From Shimia sp. CNT1-13L.2 (GTDB lineage: Bacteria; Pseudomonadota; Alphaproteobacteria; Rhodobacterales; Rhodobacteraceae): a stretch of DNA of 64,000 bases. The position numbers and the translations under genes were made by a program. Every line of letters begins with the position of its first letter. Within the stretch, counting starts at the first letter, position 1. Positions 26,480 to 34,892 of the stretch are shown here, one piece after another. The notes under the pieces were generated by a model. The model had not been told where the DNA came from. It made no database searches and saw only the letters and a list, made by a program, of their open reading frames with translations. The stretch covers positions 234,709-298,708 of the forward strand of contig NZ_JANDJO010000005.1 of NCBI RefSeq assembly GCF_024331145.1, given 5' to 3'.

Positions 26480-26701
26480 ATGAAAAAAGACACTCATCCC
26501 GATTACCACTTCATCGACGTCAAAATGACCGACGGCACCATCATCAAGATGCGTTCGACCTGGGGCAAAGAAGGCGACACTCTGGCTCTCGACATCGACC
26601 CCACCGTGCACCCGGCATGGACCGGCGGCACCTCGCGCCTGCTGGACGCCGGCGGCCGCGTGTCGAAGTTCAAAAAGAAATACGAAGGCCTGGGCTTCTA
26701 A
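26480..26701 (+). CDS. rpmE: 50S ribosomal protein bL31
   Basis: This 73-residue protein begins [20 protein letters not shown]. The zinc-binding CxxC pairs of many bL31 proteins are absent; there is no cysteine at all. Zinc-independent bL31 is usual in this group. It sits 11 bases after rplS and is followed by a strong terminator. Confidence 0.95.
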   Translation: MKKDTHPDYHFIDVKMTDGTIIKMRSTWGKEGDTLALDIDPTVHPAWTGGTSRLLDAGGRVSKFKKKYEGLGF

Positions 26702-26725
26702 TCCCCGCCACATCGGTTTCAAAAG

Positions 26726-26753
26726 AAACGCCGCTCCTTCGAGCGGCGTTTTT
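26726..26753 (+). terminator. Rho-independent terminator after rpmE
   Basis: AAACGCCGCTC and GAGCGGCGTTT form an 11-bp stem with a CTTC loop, followed by TTCTTTG. The A/T arms allow termination from both convergent genes. Confidence 0.93.
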
Positions 26754-26778
26754 CTTTGTCCGGATCGTGGCGCAGGCT

Positions 26779-27537
26779 TCAGTGCATCTGCTCGACAACG
26801 TTCAACAGGACGGCCTGCGACTTGTCCTTGCCAAACTGCATCCGCGGCCCGCAGGGAAACCCCTTAAGGTTCATCCGCCGCAACCAGCGGGACCACACGG
26901 CGGGCACAATCCCGATTACATGTGTCGCCCCCAGCTCGCGGGCGGTGTGTATCATCCCCTCCATCAGCTTGGTCTGCACCTGCAACCGGCGTTTCGCCGG
27001 CACGTTCCCGGTAATGAAAATCCGCGACGCCTCCCAGATGTTCTTTTTCACTGGCGCGTCAATGAAAAGAATGTCCGGCGGGATCTGGTCAAGCAACCCC
27101 AACTGCGCATCCCGCAACATATAGGAATACATCCCGCACTCTGCCGTCGTCGGGATCATCCGCACTCCACCAAGGATTTCGCCGTACTCATGAAGCACGA
27201 TCCACCGGCTGAACGGGGTGTCGTACTGGTCGAACTCCATCCCGTCGACCTCGGGCAGTCCCCAGCCCTTGTCCTCCACGAATATCTGTCGCCGCGCCTT
27301 GAGAAAGTCGACATAGAGGTTGCCATAGGTGCTCATGTTGGCCACCGATAACACCGTACAGGTGACATGACCTGCGTCTGTCACTTCACTTGTCTTGTCG
27401 TGAGTGGCCGCCTTTCCCTTGAGCACCGCCTGCGCCGCCACCAACTCGCTCTCCCCATCCCCATGGGCCGGAGCAAGCCCGGGCAAGACCCTGGCACCTT
27501 TCTTTTCAAGGCGGCTCTTGTCGTATCGCCGCGTCAT
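26779..27537 (-). CDS. LuxI-family acyl-homoserine-lactone synthase with N-terminal extension
   Basis: The protein (252 aa) contains every invariant residue of LuxI-type autoinducer synthases with native spacing: Arg82, Phe86, Trp92, Glu101, Asp103, Asp106, Arg126, and Glu169/Arg172 in WEASR. These correspond to R24, F28, W34, E43, D45, D48, R68, E97 and R100 of LuxI. The segment before Arg82 is about 58 residues longer than in LuxI, and the gap from Arg126 to Glu169 is 14 longer. The ATG at 27537 has GAGG at good spacing. No luxR is adjacent; instead a membrane histidine kinase is divergent. The predicted product is an acyl-HSL or related signal; the acyl donor is unknown. Confidence 0.8.
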   Translation of the reverse strand: MTRRYDKSRLEKKGARVLPGLAPAHGDGESELVAAQAVLKGKAATHDKTSEVTDAGHVTCTVLSVANMSTYGNLYVDFLKARRQIFVEDKGWGLPEVDGMEFDQYDTPFSRWIVLHEYGEILGGVRMIPTTAECGMYSYMLRDAQLGLLDQIPPDILFIDAPVKKNIWEASRIFITGNVPAKRRLQVQTKLMEGMIHTARELGATHVIGIVPAVWSRWLRRMNLKGFPCGPRMQFGKDKSQAVLLNVVEQMH

Positions 27538-27769
27538 TTTTTGCCTCAACTTATAGTTGTTTTAACAAACATGGCAAAAATGGACGCGAGTCGCCACAGA
27601 AAAAACAACCTTTTGTTGAGTTAATGCCCAATTTGCGGTATCAGGTGACATGTCAGTCACGCCAATAGGGACTTTCAATTACGATACTGGTGCGTAACAA
27701 GTATATGTTTTCATTACCTGAACGGAAAAATCCGCGGGCAATAAACACTCAAGAGCAGGCTTCGAACGC
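27538..27769. promoter_or_regulatory. AT-rich divergent control region between the LuxI-like and kinase genes
   Basis: Two CAAC-N5-GTTG dyads lie at 27547-27559 and 27606-27618. TTGTT-TT-AACAA lies at 27557-27568, and the palindrome TGACATGTCA at 27646-27655. The base composition is much more AT-rich than the surroundings. These are candidate regulator sites; none matches a standard lux box closely. Confidence 0.45.
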
Positions 27770-29215
27770 ATGGCGAAATGGATCCGCGGCTTTGCCGCGA
27801 AAACCGGGTGGCATAGCAGCTTCCGGATGGAAAAACAGATAAAGGACTACATCCTAGGCGGGATGAGTCTCATCTGGCAGCGCCAGGCAACCTTCCTCGC
27901 TGCAACCATTCTCTCGGCCTATTACTTTGATCCAACCGTGGCCCTGTTCTGGTACTCGCTGGTCCTTCTGAGCGAGTTCATCGACAACACCATCTCGCGC
28001 CGCATCCTGCGTCACGGCAAGTGGTCGCTGGCCGATGGCCGTCGGTTCATGATGTACCTGCTCGGCAGCACGGTGATCAGCTCGGTCACCATCTGCGGCT
28101 TCGTCATATCCATGGCCACCAAGGCCGGCCCCACCGCCTATTTCACCCCGCTGTTCTTCCTGTTCGCGGCCGGCATCTTTGCCGCCGTGAACAACCACCA
28201 GATCCTGCCGGTCCTGCTCTTGCGCCTGCTGATGTACGGGCTGTCGTTCCTCTACATCCCGCTGCACGACCTGATCGGCTACTGGCCCCCGATTGATGAC
28301 ATCCTCTGGCTGCAACTCTTCACCAGCCTCTTCGTGATGTACTTCGTCATCGACTGCTCGTTCATTTTCCTCAAGCTCTATCGCCACAACCTCCGGCAAC
28401 TGAAGAACCTGCAAAAGGAACACGAGCGCACCAAGGTCGCCTACAAGGCCAAGACCGAGTTTCTCGCCACTGTCAGCCACGAATTGCGCACCCCCCTCAC
28501 CTCCATTTCCGGCAGTCTCAGCCTGATCAGTTCCGGCGCCCTCGACGCCGCACCGGAAAAACGGCAGGCCATGCTCAAGATCGCCGAAAGCAACTGCGCG
28601 CGCCTGACGTTCCTGATCGAAGACATCCTCACCCTGCAATCGCTCGAGTCGGATGAGCTCACCCTCAGCTTCGAACCTCTCGAACTGGGCGAATTCCTGC
28701 ACGACGTGCGCGATGCCATGCACGACCGCGTCGAAACCGCGGGCATGACGCTGACCGTCGGCCAGTGGCCCGCCGGCATCCACATCCGCGCCGATCAGGC
28801 CCGCCTATTGCAACTGATGAAGAACCTCGTATCGAACGCGGTGAAATTCTCGGACAAGGGCACAACCGTCACCCTCTCTGCCGACATCACCGGCGGCATG
28901 GCACGCCTTGCCGTAGCCGATCAGGGCATCGGCATCCCCCCCGGGGCACAGGCCAAGATTTTCGAAAAGTTCACCCAGCTCGACAATTCCGACCAGCGCA
29001 AGGTCGGCGGCGCGGGCCTCGGCCTGAACATCGCCCAGCTCATTGCCGAAAAACACAACGGCACCCTGACCTACGAAAGCACGCTTGGCGAGGGCTCGAC
29101 CTTCTACGTCTCGATCCCCATGACCGAGAAAAAACCAAGCGCGTCGCCACAGGACAAGGAAAAGCCTACCACTTCAAAACGCCTGCGCGGCGCGGCCCGT
29201 CGCAAGGCCGGTTAG
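27770..29215 (+). CDS. Orphan membrane sensor histidine kinase
   Basis: The protein (481 aa) has five to six hydrophobic helices in the first 205 residues, then a coiled linker. The dimerisation domain has His237 in FLATVSHELRTPLTSI. The ATPase domain shows NLVSNAVKFS (N box), DQGIGIP (G1), FEKFTQ (F box) and GAGLGLNIA (G2). There is no separate extracytoplasmic sensor domain, so the signal is probably sensed in or near the membrane. No response regulator is adjacent. It is divergent from the LuxI-like gene, and its stop overlaps the convergent benE stop. Confidence 0.9.
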   Translation: MAKWIRGFAAKTGWHSSFRMEKQIKDYILGGMSLIWQRQATFLAATILSAYYFDPTVALFWYSLVLLSEFIDNTISRRILRHGKWSLADGRRFMMYLLGSTVISSVTICGFVISMATKAGPTAYFTPLFFLFAAGIFAAVNNHQILPVLLLRLLMYGLSFLYIPLHDLIGYWPPIDDILWLQLFTSLFVMYFVIDCSFIFLKLYRHNLRQLKNLQKEHERTKVAYKAKTEFLATVSHELRTPLTSISGSLSLISSGALDAAPEKRQAMLKIAESNCARLTFLIEDILTLQSLESDELTLSFEPLELGEFLHDVRDAMHDRVETAGMTLTVGQWPAGIHIRADQARLLQLMKNLVSNAVKFSDKGTTVTLSADITGGMARLAVADQGIGIPPGAQAKIFEKFTQLDNSDQRKVGGAGLGLNIAQLIAEKHNGTLTYESTLGEGSTFYVSIPMTEKKPSASPQDKEKPTTSKRLRGAARRKAG

Positions 29216-30381
29216 GCCCAGGGCCGATCCTCGGGCGACAGGACATAAAGCACCGTCACCCCGAACAAGAGCCCCCAAACCGGCGAAGCGATCCCCGCAA
29301 AGCTGATCCCGGAAACGGTGACCAGAAAGGCCACAAGCGCCGCTTCACGCGCTGATGGCCGCTCCAGCGCCCCGTTCAGCGCATTGCCGATGGTCGCCAG
29401 CAAGGCCAGCCCCGCCACCGTAACCACCAGCGCCTTGGGTGCCACGAGGAACAGGCTCACCACCGCCGCACCGAACAGACCGAGCAGCAGATAGACAACA
29501 CCACTCACCGCCGCCGCCCAATAGCGCGTGGCCTTGTCCTCCCCCGCCTCCGGCCCGGCACAGATCGCCGCCGTGATCGCCGCCAGATTGATCGCAAAGC
29601 CGCCAAACGGCGCCAGCACAAGGCTCAGCAGACCTGTCACCGACAAGGCAGAAGACACCGGCGGCGCATAGCCAGACGCCTTCAACACCACCACGCCCGC
29701 CATGTTCTGAGAGGACATGGTCACAAGGTACAAAGGCACCCCCACCCCGATCATCACCGACAGGGACCACTCCGGCATCACAAGGACCGGTCGCGCAATC
29801 TCAAGCGCCCCCACGCCGCCCTGAAACTGGTCTGAGACCACCGCGACACCAATCCCCACCAAAAGAACCAGCGGGATCGTCATGCGCGGCATCAAAAGAC
29901 GCCCCACCAGAAACGCAACACACATCGCCCCCACCAGCACCGGCGCATCCGGCAGGGCCGTGAACACCCCAAGCCCGAACTGGAACAGCACCCCCGCCAG
30001 CATGGCATTTGCGATGGCATCCGGAATGATCTTGGCCAGCTTCTCGAACCATCCCGTCACGCCAGTCAGCCACAGAAGCACGCCGCAGAACACGAAAGCT
30101 CCCACCGCCTCGCCCAGCGGCACCCCCGGCAGGGCCACCGCCAAAAGCGCCGCGCCCGGGGTCGACCATGCGGTCAGGACGGGCATCCTGTGGCGCAGGG
30201 AAAGATACAGGCTCGACACCCCGCAGCCGACCCCAAGCGCCAGCATCCAGCTATTGGCCTGCGCCTGCGAGGCCCCCGCCGCCTCGATGGCCTGAAAGAT
30301 GATCGCCACGCTGCCGGTGTAGCCCACCAGCACCGCCACGATACCCGCCACCACGTGGCTCATGCGCAAGTCCGCCAACAT
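29212..30381 (-). CDS. benE: BenE family benzoate/proton symporter-like transporter
   Basis: This protein (389 aa) is almost entirely membrane helices (about 11-12) with the BenE features AGIVAVLVGYTGSVAIIFQA and TAWSTPGAALLA near the N-terminus. The start at 30381 follows CGGGAAAG. BenE proteins import benzoate or similar aromatic acids with protons. It is divergent from an XRE-cupin regulator, with a perfect palindrome between them. No benzoate degradation genes lie beside it, so the substrate is uncertain. Confidence 0.87.
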   Translation of the reverse strand: MLADLRMSHVVAGIVAVLVGYTGSVAIIFQAIEAAGASQAQANSWMLALGVGCGVSSLYLSLRHRMPVLTAWSTPGAALLAVALPGVPLGEAVGAFVFCGVLLWLTGVTGWFEKLAKIIPDAIANAMLAGVLFQFGLGVFTALPDAPVLVGAMCVAFLVGRLLMPRMTIPLVLLVGIGVAVVSDQFQGGVGALEIARPVLVMPEWSLSVMIGVGVPLYLVTMSSQNMAGVVVLKASGYAPPVSSALSVTGLLSLVLAPFGGFAINLAAITAAICAGPEAGEDKATRYWAAAVSGVVYLLLGLFGAAVVSLFLVAPKALVVTVAGLALLATIGNALNGALERPSAREAALVAFLVTVSGISFAGIASPVWGLLFGVTVLYVLSPEDRPWA

Positions 30382-30445
30382 GTCTTTCCCGTGCCTTTCG
30401 CCATTTCCGCCCCTATAACTGGGGCAACAACAGGCACTATAGGCT

Positions 30446-30465
30446 TTGTGCGTTATAACGCACAA
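30446..30465. promoter_or_regulatory. Perfect 20-bp palindromic operator
   Basis: TTGTGCGTTATAACGCACAA is fully self-complementary. It lies between benE (start 30381) and the XRE-cupin gene (start 30478), 12 bases before the latter, a position suited to control of both. Confidence 0.8.
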
Positions 30466-30477
30466 CTGAAATTTCGC

Positions 30478-31029
30478 ATGTCCGAAGACCCCATCACCAT
30501 CAATCTGCGCGCCATCCGCGCCAAGGCCGGCCTTTCCCTCTCCGCAACCCAGGATCTCACCGGCGTGTCCAAGGCCATGCTCGGCCAGATCGAACGCGGC
30601 GAATCCAGCCCGACCATCGCGACCCTCTGGAAGCTGGCCAAGGGCTTCCACCTGCCCCTCACCGCCTTCATCACCGATCCGGGCCTGCCCGCCGACGACA
30701 CCATCGCCTTTCCCGAAAGCATCACGGTGCAGACCCTCTTTGCCTTCGACCCCGCCCTTGGCAACGAAAGCTTCATGATCACACTCGCCCCCGGCCAGTC
30801 ACATGAATCCCGCGCCCACGACAAAGGCGTGATCGAAGACGTGGTGGCCATACACGGCAAGATCGAAGTGCTGCATGGCGGAACCTGGCACCCGCTCGCC
30901 CCGGGAGAGGCCCTGCGCTTTGCCGCCGATCAACCCCACGGCTATCGCACCGTCGGCAATACGGGTGCACGGTTTCACAACACCATCCACTACCCCGAAC
31001 CGCTTGCGAGCCCCTCTGCAATCCCCTAG
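30478..31029 (+). CDS. XRE-family regulator with cupin domain
   Basis: The protein (183 aa) has an N-terminal helix-turn-helix (IRAKAGLSLSATQDLTGVSK, MLGQIERGESSPTIATLWKL) and a C-terminal cupin barrel (residues about 105-175; HGKIEVLHGGTWHPLAPGEA). Such proteins bind a small ligand in the cupin and control a neighbouring transporter gene. Divergence from benE and the intervening palindrome support control of benE. Confidence 0.9.
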   Translation: MSEDPITINLRAIRAKAGLSLSATQDLTGVSKAMLGQIERGESSPTIATLWKLAKGFHLPLTAFITDPGLPADDTIAFPESITVQTLFAFDPALGNESFMITLAPGQSHESRAHDKGVIEDVVAIHGKIEVLHGGTWHPLAPGEALRFAADQPHGYRTVGNTGARFHNTIHYPEPLASPSAIP

Positions 31030-31067
31030 CCTTTTCCCGAAGGTCACTTTGTTTTCAGGTCGGTTTC

Positions 31068-32009
31068 ATGACGCTCAAGCTGGTTTCGGTTCTGCGAGAG
31101 TTTACCCTCGAAGACAAATCCACCCCCGACAACGCCAATTTCGTCTTCGACAGTTATGTAAACTGCCCCAACCACGGCCTGACCCGCTTTGCCCGCAAGA
31201 TCGAAGATTCACAGCAGCCTTGGGTCGACACCACCGTCGTAATGAACGGATCGCAGGTTGTCGGAAGCGGTGAAGACCCCCGCGCCTTCCTCTGGCGCGG
31301 CAGCCCCTGCATCAGCGCCGCGTTCTTCAACCCGGGGCACGGCTTCATCAACAAGATCTACATCCTCTCGGAAAACCGCTGGCTCACCCTGCTGCCTCCG
31401 GACAACCTGGACGCAGGCAAAAACTGGAGCCCCTTCGTGAAGGACGGAGACCTCTATTTCGTCCACGGGTTTTCCCCCTTCCGCGTCTTCAAGGCGCGTA
31501 TGCTGCACGAAAACGATGGCTTCCTCCTGCTCGACACTGTCGCGGAACACGAGATGCCCACCCGCAAGGCAGACGACAACTATACCCGTCTGCGCGGCGG
31601 CTCCAACGCGCTTCAGTTCGGCGACCTGATTGTCGGCGTCGGCCACACCAACGACCGCATCGGCCCAAAGGTGCACACCAACACCTACCACCGCCCCTTT
31701 TTCTTCGTCTACCACCCGGACAAAAGCCTCGCCTACTACGAATGCGCCTTTGATTTCCCTGAACGATATCGCATCGTCGATCCGACCTCCTTCTATGAAA
31801 AGGACGGCAAGCTGTTCCTCGTGACCTGCGAAACCGAACAGGTCTGGCACCACACGCCACAACAGGGGCGCATCTGCCTCTACGAACTCGAACGACCCGG
31901 AGATGAGAATGAAGACAGCTTTGGTTTTGGGGGCCGGCGGATTCATCGGTGGCCAGATGGTCAACCGTCTAAAATCCGAAGGCTACTGGGTGCGTGGCGT
32001 CGATCTTAA
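31068..32009 (+). CDS. Unrecognised protein, possible beta-propeller (glycosidase-like)
   Basis: The 313-residue protein has repeated beta-rich patterns with EDPRAFLWRG, NWSPFVKDGDLYFVHGFSPFRV and DPTSFYEKDGKLFLVTCE. The spacing recalls five-bladed propellers of GH43/GH130-type proteins. I cannot name a family with confidence. The last 33 residues or so lie in DNA that also encodes the epimerase in another frame, and they read as low-quality protein (GRRIHRWPDGQPSK). The ancestral stop was probably near 31912. It may act on sugars, as its neighbour does. Confidence 0.65.
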   Translation: MTLKLVSVLREFTLEDKSTPDNANFVFDSYVNCPNHGLTRFARKIEDSQQPWVDTTVVMNGSQVVGSGEDPRAFLWRGSPCISAAFFNPGHGFINKIYILSENRWLTLLPPDNLDAGKNWSPFVKDGDLYFVHGFSPFRVFKARMLHENDGFLLLDTVAEHEMPTRKADDNYTRLRGGSNALQFGDLIVGVGHTNDRIGPKVHTNTYHRPFFFVYHPDKSLAYYECAFDFPERYRIVDPTSFYEKDGKLFLVTCETEQVWHHTPQQGRICLYELERPGDENEDSFGFGGRRIHRWPDGQPSKIRRLLGAWRRS

Positions 32010-32871
32010 GTCCCACGAATTCCAGACTACGCAGGCCGACGAATTTCTCCTCGGGGACCTGACCCATCAGGATTTCGCCGCACAGGCGATGGACCGCGAC
32101 TTTGACGAGGTCTACCAGTTTGCCGCCGACATGGGCGGGGCCGGTTATATCTTCACCGGTGATCACGACGCGGCCATCATGCAGAACTCGGCCCAGATCA
32201 ATCTCAACGTTCTGGCCCGCGCTCACCACCATAGCTTTGGCCGCATCTTCTATGCCTCCTCAGCCTGTATCTACCCGCAGGAAAACCAGGAAGATCCGGA
32301 CAACCCGGTCTGCTCGGAACACTCGGCCTATCCCGCCCATCCCGACAGCGAATACGGCTGGGAGAAACTGTTCTCCGAACGCCTCTACCTGTCCGCCGCC
32401 CGCCAGTACGGCCTAACCGTGCGCATCGCACGCTACCACAACATCTTCGGACCAAACGGCACATGGGAAGGCGGCCGCGAAAAGGCCCCCGCCGCGCTCT
32501 GCCGCAAGGTCGCTGAAACGCCCGACGGCGGCAGCATCGACGTCTGGGGCGACGGTCTGCAAACCCGCTCGTTCCTCTATATCGACGAATGTATCGAAGC
32601 GACCCGCCGCTTTACCGCCTCTGACTTCGAAGGCCCGGTCAACATCGGCTCGGACGAGATGATCTCGATCAACGATCTGGCCCGCATGGCCATCGACCTG
32701 TCGGGCAAATCCCTCACCATCACCAACATCCCCGGACCACAGGGCGTCCGCGGACGCACCTCCGACAACAGTCTGATCCAGCAGGAACTCGGCTGGTCCC
32801 CCGATGCCCCCCTGCGCGACGGCATGTCCAGAACCTATGACTGGATCAACACGCAGGTGCAAAACCGTTAA
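31909..32871 (+). CDS. GDP-mannose 3,5-epimerase-like NAD-dependent epimerase
   Basis: The protein (320 aa) is an extended SDR with GAGGFIGG at residues 8-15 and Tyr149/Lys153 (YGWEK). It resembles plant GDP-mannose 3,5-epimerase closely: AADMGGAGY, FYASSACIYP with the acid/base cysteine (Cys120), NIFGPNGTWEGGREKAPAA, WGDGLQTRSF and PGPQGVRGRTSDN. It probably converts a GDP-hexose for surface glycan synthesis. The ATG at 31909 is preferred because GGAG precedes it. It overlaps the upstream gene by 101 bases. Confidence 0.88.
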   Translation: MKTALVLGAGGFIGGQMVNRLKSEGYWVRGVDLKSHEFQTTQADEFLLGDLTHQDFAAQAMDRDFDEVYQFAADMGGAGYIFTGDHDAAIMQNSAQINLNVLARAHHHSFGRIFYASSACIYPQENQEDPDNPVCSEHSAYPAHPDSEYGWEKLFSERLYLSAARQYGLTVRIARYHNIFGPNGTWEGGREKAPAALCRKVAETPDGGSIDVWGDGLQTRSFLYIDECIEATRRFTASDFEGPVNIGSDEMISINDLARMAIDLSGKSLTITNIPGPQGVRGRTSDNSLIQQELGWSPDAPLRDGMSRTYDWINTQVQNR

Positions 32872-32894
32872 CTTCTGGCGCGGAGGCGCGGCCG

Positions 32895-32932
32895 GCACCT
32901 CCGCAATACCGCCACGATACCGACGTAATACC
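32895..32932 (-). repeat. Dispersed 38-bp element, copy 2
   Basis: On the minus strand it reads GGTATTACGTC, GGTATCGTGGC, GGTATTGCGGA, then GGTGC. It lies between convergent genes, 33 bases after the stop of the minus-strand lyase gene. Confidence 0.85.
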
Positions 32933-32965
32933 GACGTCGGTTTTCGCGTTAACCTTTGCGCCGGA

Positions 32966-34108
32966 TCACTGCCCCAGCGCCTGCCCCAGATCGGCAATCA
33001 GATCCCCGGCATCCTCGATCCCCACCGAGATCCGCAACAGGTTCTCGGGAATGCCGGTATGCGGTTCAATCGTATGGCGATGCTCGACAAGGCTCTCCAC
33101 CCCACCAAGCGACGTGGCCCGATGAAACAGGTTCAACCGCCCCGCCACCTTCAGCGCCTCGTCCCGTCCGCCCTTCACAAGGAACGACATCAGGAACCCG
33201 AACCCGCCCTGCATCTGGACCTTGGCAAGCTCATGCCCGGCTTGGCTTTCCAGACCGGGATAAAGCACATCCTCGACCTGTGGATGATCGGCCAGAAACT
33301 CTGCCACCTGCATCGCGTTCTGACACATCCGCTCCACCCGCAACGGCAGGGTCCGCATCCCGCGCAGCAGCAACCACGCCTCGAACGGCCCCATCACCGC
33401 CCCGGCGCTGGCGCGATCATTCCTGATCTCATCCCAGACCGCATGGCCCTCACGGGTCACAAGCACGCCACCCAACACATCCGAATGGCCGTTGATTGCC
33501 TTGGTCGCCGAATGCATCACCATGTCCGCACCATGCTCAAGCGGCTTTGACAGGATCGGCGTCGCCGCTGTTCCATCCACCACCAAAAGCGCCCCTGCCC
33601 CATGCGCCGCCTCGGCAGCGCGGGCAATATCCACTGTCTTCAGCCAGGGGTTCGACGGGCTCTCGATCCACACAAGATGCGCCGCCCCTTCTGCACAGGC
33701 CGCCGCAAACGCCTCTGCATCGCTGGCATCCACCTCGCACATCGCCACCTCGCGACGTTCGCAAAACTCGCGAATCCACTTGGTCGTGCCCCAGTAGATG
33801 CCCGACTGCACAACCACGCGCCCCCCGTTCGGAACCGTCCGGAAAAGCGCCGCCACCGCCGCCATGCCACTGGGAAACAACAGCGCCTCGCTGCCACCTT
33901 CCAGCTGGGCCAGCACGGATTCGGCCTGCCGCACCACGTCGTTGTGGTCACGCGCATAGGTGTTTGCCGGGTTCAGCGGGTCATAGTCGCGGTCCCTTGC
34001 AAAGGTTGTCGAGGGCTGGATCGGCGGCACCACACCACCGCTTTGCATGTCGATTGCCCCACCGGCCTGCGCAGCCAGCGTCGCCGGTTGCATGTCCTTG
34101 AATTCCAT
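32966..34108 (-). CDS. Cystathionine gamma-synthase/beta-lyase family PLP enzyme
   Basis: The protein (about 380 aa) belongs to the Cys/Met metabolism PLP family. The PLP lysine is in [13 protein letters not shown]. Other family features are [34 protein letters not shown] and the substrate-arginine region [13 protein letters not shown] at the end. Several ATGs lie near the start (34138, 34120, 34108, 34093); 34108 has a GGGGTG-like site. It could be cystathionine beta-lyase, gamma-synthase or a related lyase; the sequence does not decide. Confidence 0.85.
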   Translation of the reverse strand: MEFKDMQPATLAAQAGGAIDMQSGGVVPPIQPSTTFARDRDYDPLNPANTYARDHNDVVRQAESVLAQLEGGSEALLFPSGMAAVAALFRTVPNGGRVVVQSGIYWGTTKWIREFCERREVAMCEVDASDAEAFAAACAEGAAHLVWIESPSNPWLKTVDIARAAEAAHGAGALLVVDGTAATPILSKPLEHGADMVMHSATKAINGHSDVLGGVLVTREGHAVWDEIRNDRASAGAVMGPFEAWLLLRGMRTLPLRVERMCQNAMQVAEFLADHPQVEDVLYPGLESQAGHELAKVQMQGGFGFLMSFLVKGGRDEALKVAGRLNLFHRATSLGGVESLVEHRHTIEPHTGIPENLLRISVGIEDAGDLIADLGQALGQ

Positions 34109-34217
34109 CTCGCACCCCATGTCATGTCTCGCGCCCATCTGTCGCCATTCGCCTGCAACTTGCAAGCCCCCCTCGCCGCCCTCTATGACTGGACAACCGC
34201 TGTTCCAAAGGCCTCGC

Positions 34218-34853
34218 ATGTCCCGCACCATCCTGTTCAACAAACCCTATGACGTGCTGTCGCAATTCACCGACAAGGGCACCGAGGGCACACCCCGACA
34301 GACCCTGTCAAACTTCATCGACCTGCCCGGCGTCTATGCCGCCGGCCGCCTTGATCGCGACAGCGAGGGCCTTCTGGTCCTCACCAACGACGGCGGTCTG
34401 CAACAGAAAATCGCCAACCCGCGCAACAAGTGGCCCAAGACCTACTGGGTTCAGGTCGAAGGCATCCCCTCCGACGAGGCCCTCGAAATCCTGCGTAAGG
34501 GCGTTGACCTGAAAGACGGCAAAACCCGCCCCGCCGAAGCCGCCCGCATGGACGCGCCCCCCAACCTCTGGCCACGCACCCCGCCCATCCGCGTGCGCAA
34601 ATCTGTCCCCGACAGCTGGCTCCGGCTCACCATCCGCGAAGGCCGCAACCGACAGGTCCGCCGCATGACCGCCGCCATCGGCCACCCGACCCTGCGCCTG
34701 ATCCGCTATGCCATCGGCCCCTGGACCCTCGACGGCCTCCTGCCCGGCACATGGAATGATGCCCCACCGCACCGCCTGCCACCCGAACCAAATCCGCGCA
34801 CAGGCAAAACCACATCAAAACCCAAACCGCCCCGCAGACCGCGCCGCCGCTAG
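34218..34853 (+). CDS. rluE: 23S rRNA pseudouridine synthase (RluE type)
   Basis: The protein (211 aa) lacks the S4 domain and begins directly with [15 protein letters not shown]. The catalytic aspartate is in [17 protein letters not shown], the RsuA/RluE signature, followed by [20 protein letters not shown] completes the family motifs. The C-terminal tail is Pro/Lys/Arg-rich. RluE modifies U2457 in E. coli 23S rRNA. It is divergent from the lyase gene. Confidence 0.9.
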   Translation: MSRTILFNKPYDVLSQFTDKGTEGTPRQTLSNFIDLPGVYAAGRLDRDSEGLLVLTNDGGLQQKIANPRNKWPKTYWVQVEGIPSDEALEILRKGVDLKDGKTRPAEAARMDAPPNLWPRTPPIRVRKSVPDSWLRLTIREGRNRQVRRMTAAIGHPTLRLIRYAIGPWTLDGLLPGTWNDAPPHRLPPEPNPRTGKTTSKPKPPRRPRRR

Positions 34854-34855
34854 GG

Positions 34856-34892
34856 CTTCAATGCACCTCAAATACTCCCGCCGGAGGCATCC
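34856..34892 (+). repeat. Dispersed 37-bp repeat, copy 2; supplies the sulfatase C-terminus and stop
   Basis: This copy differs at one base from that at 20985. The minus-strand sulfatase reads into it: its last residues (DASGGSI) and TGA stop (34868-34870) are encoded by the repeat. It starts three bases after the rluE stop. Confidence 0.88.
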
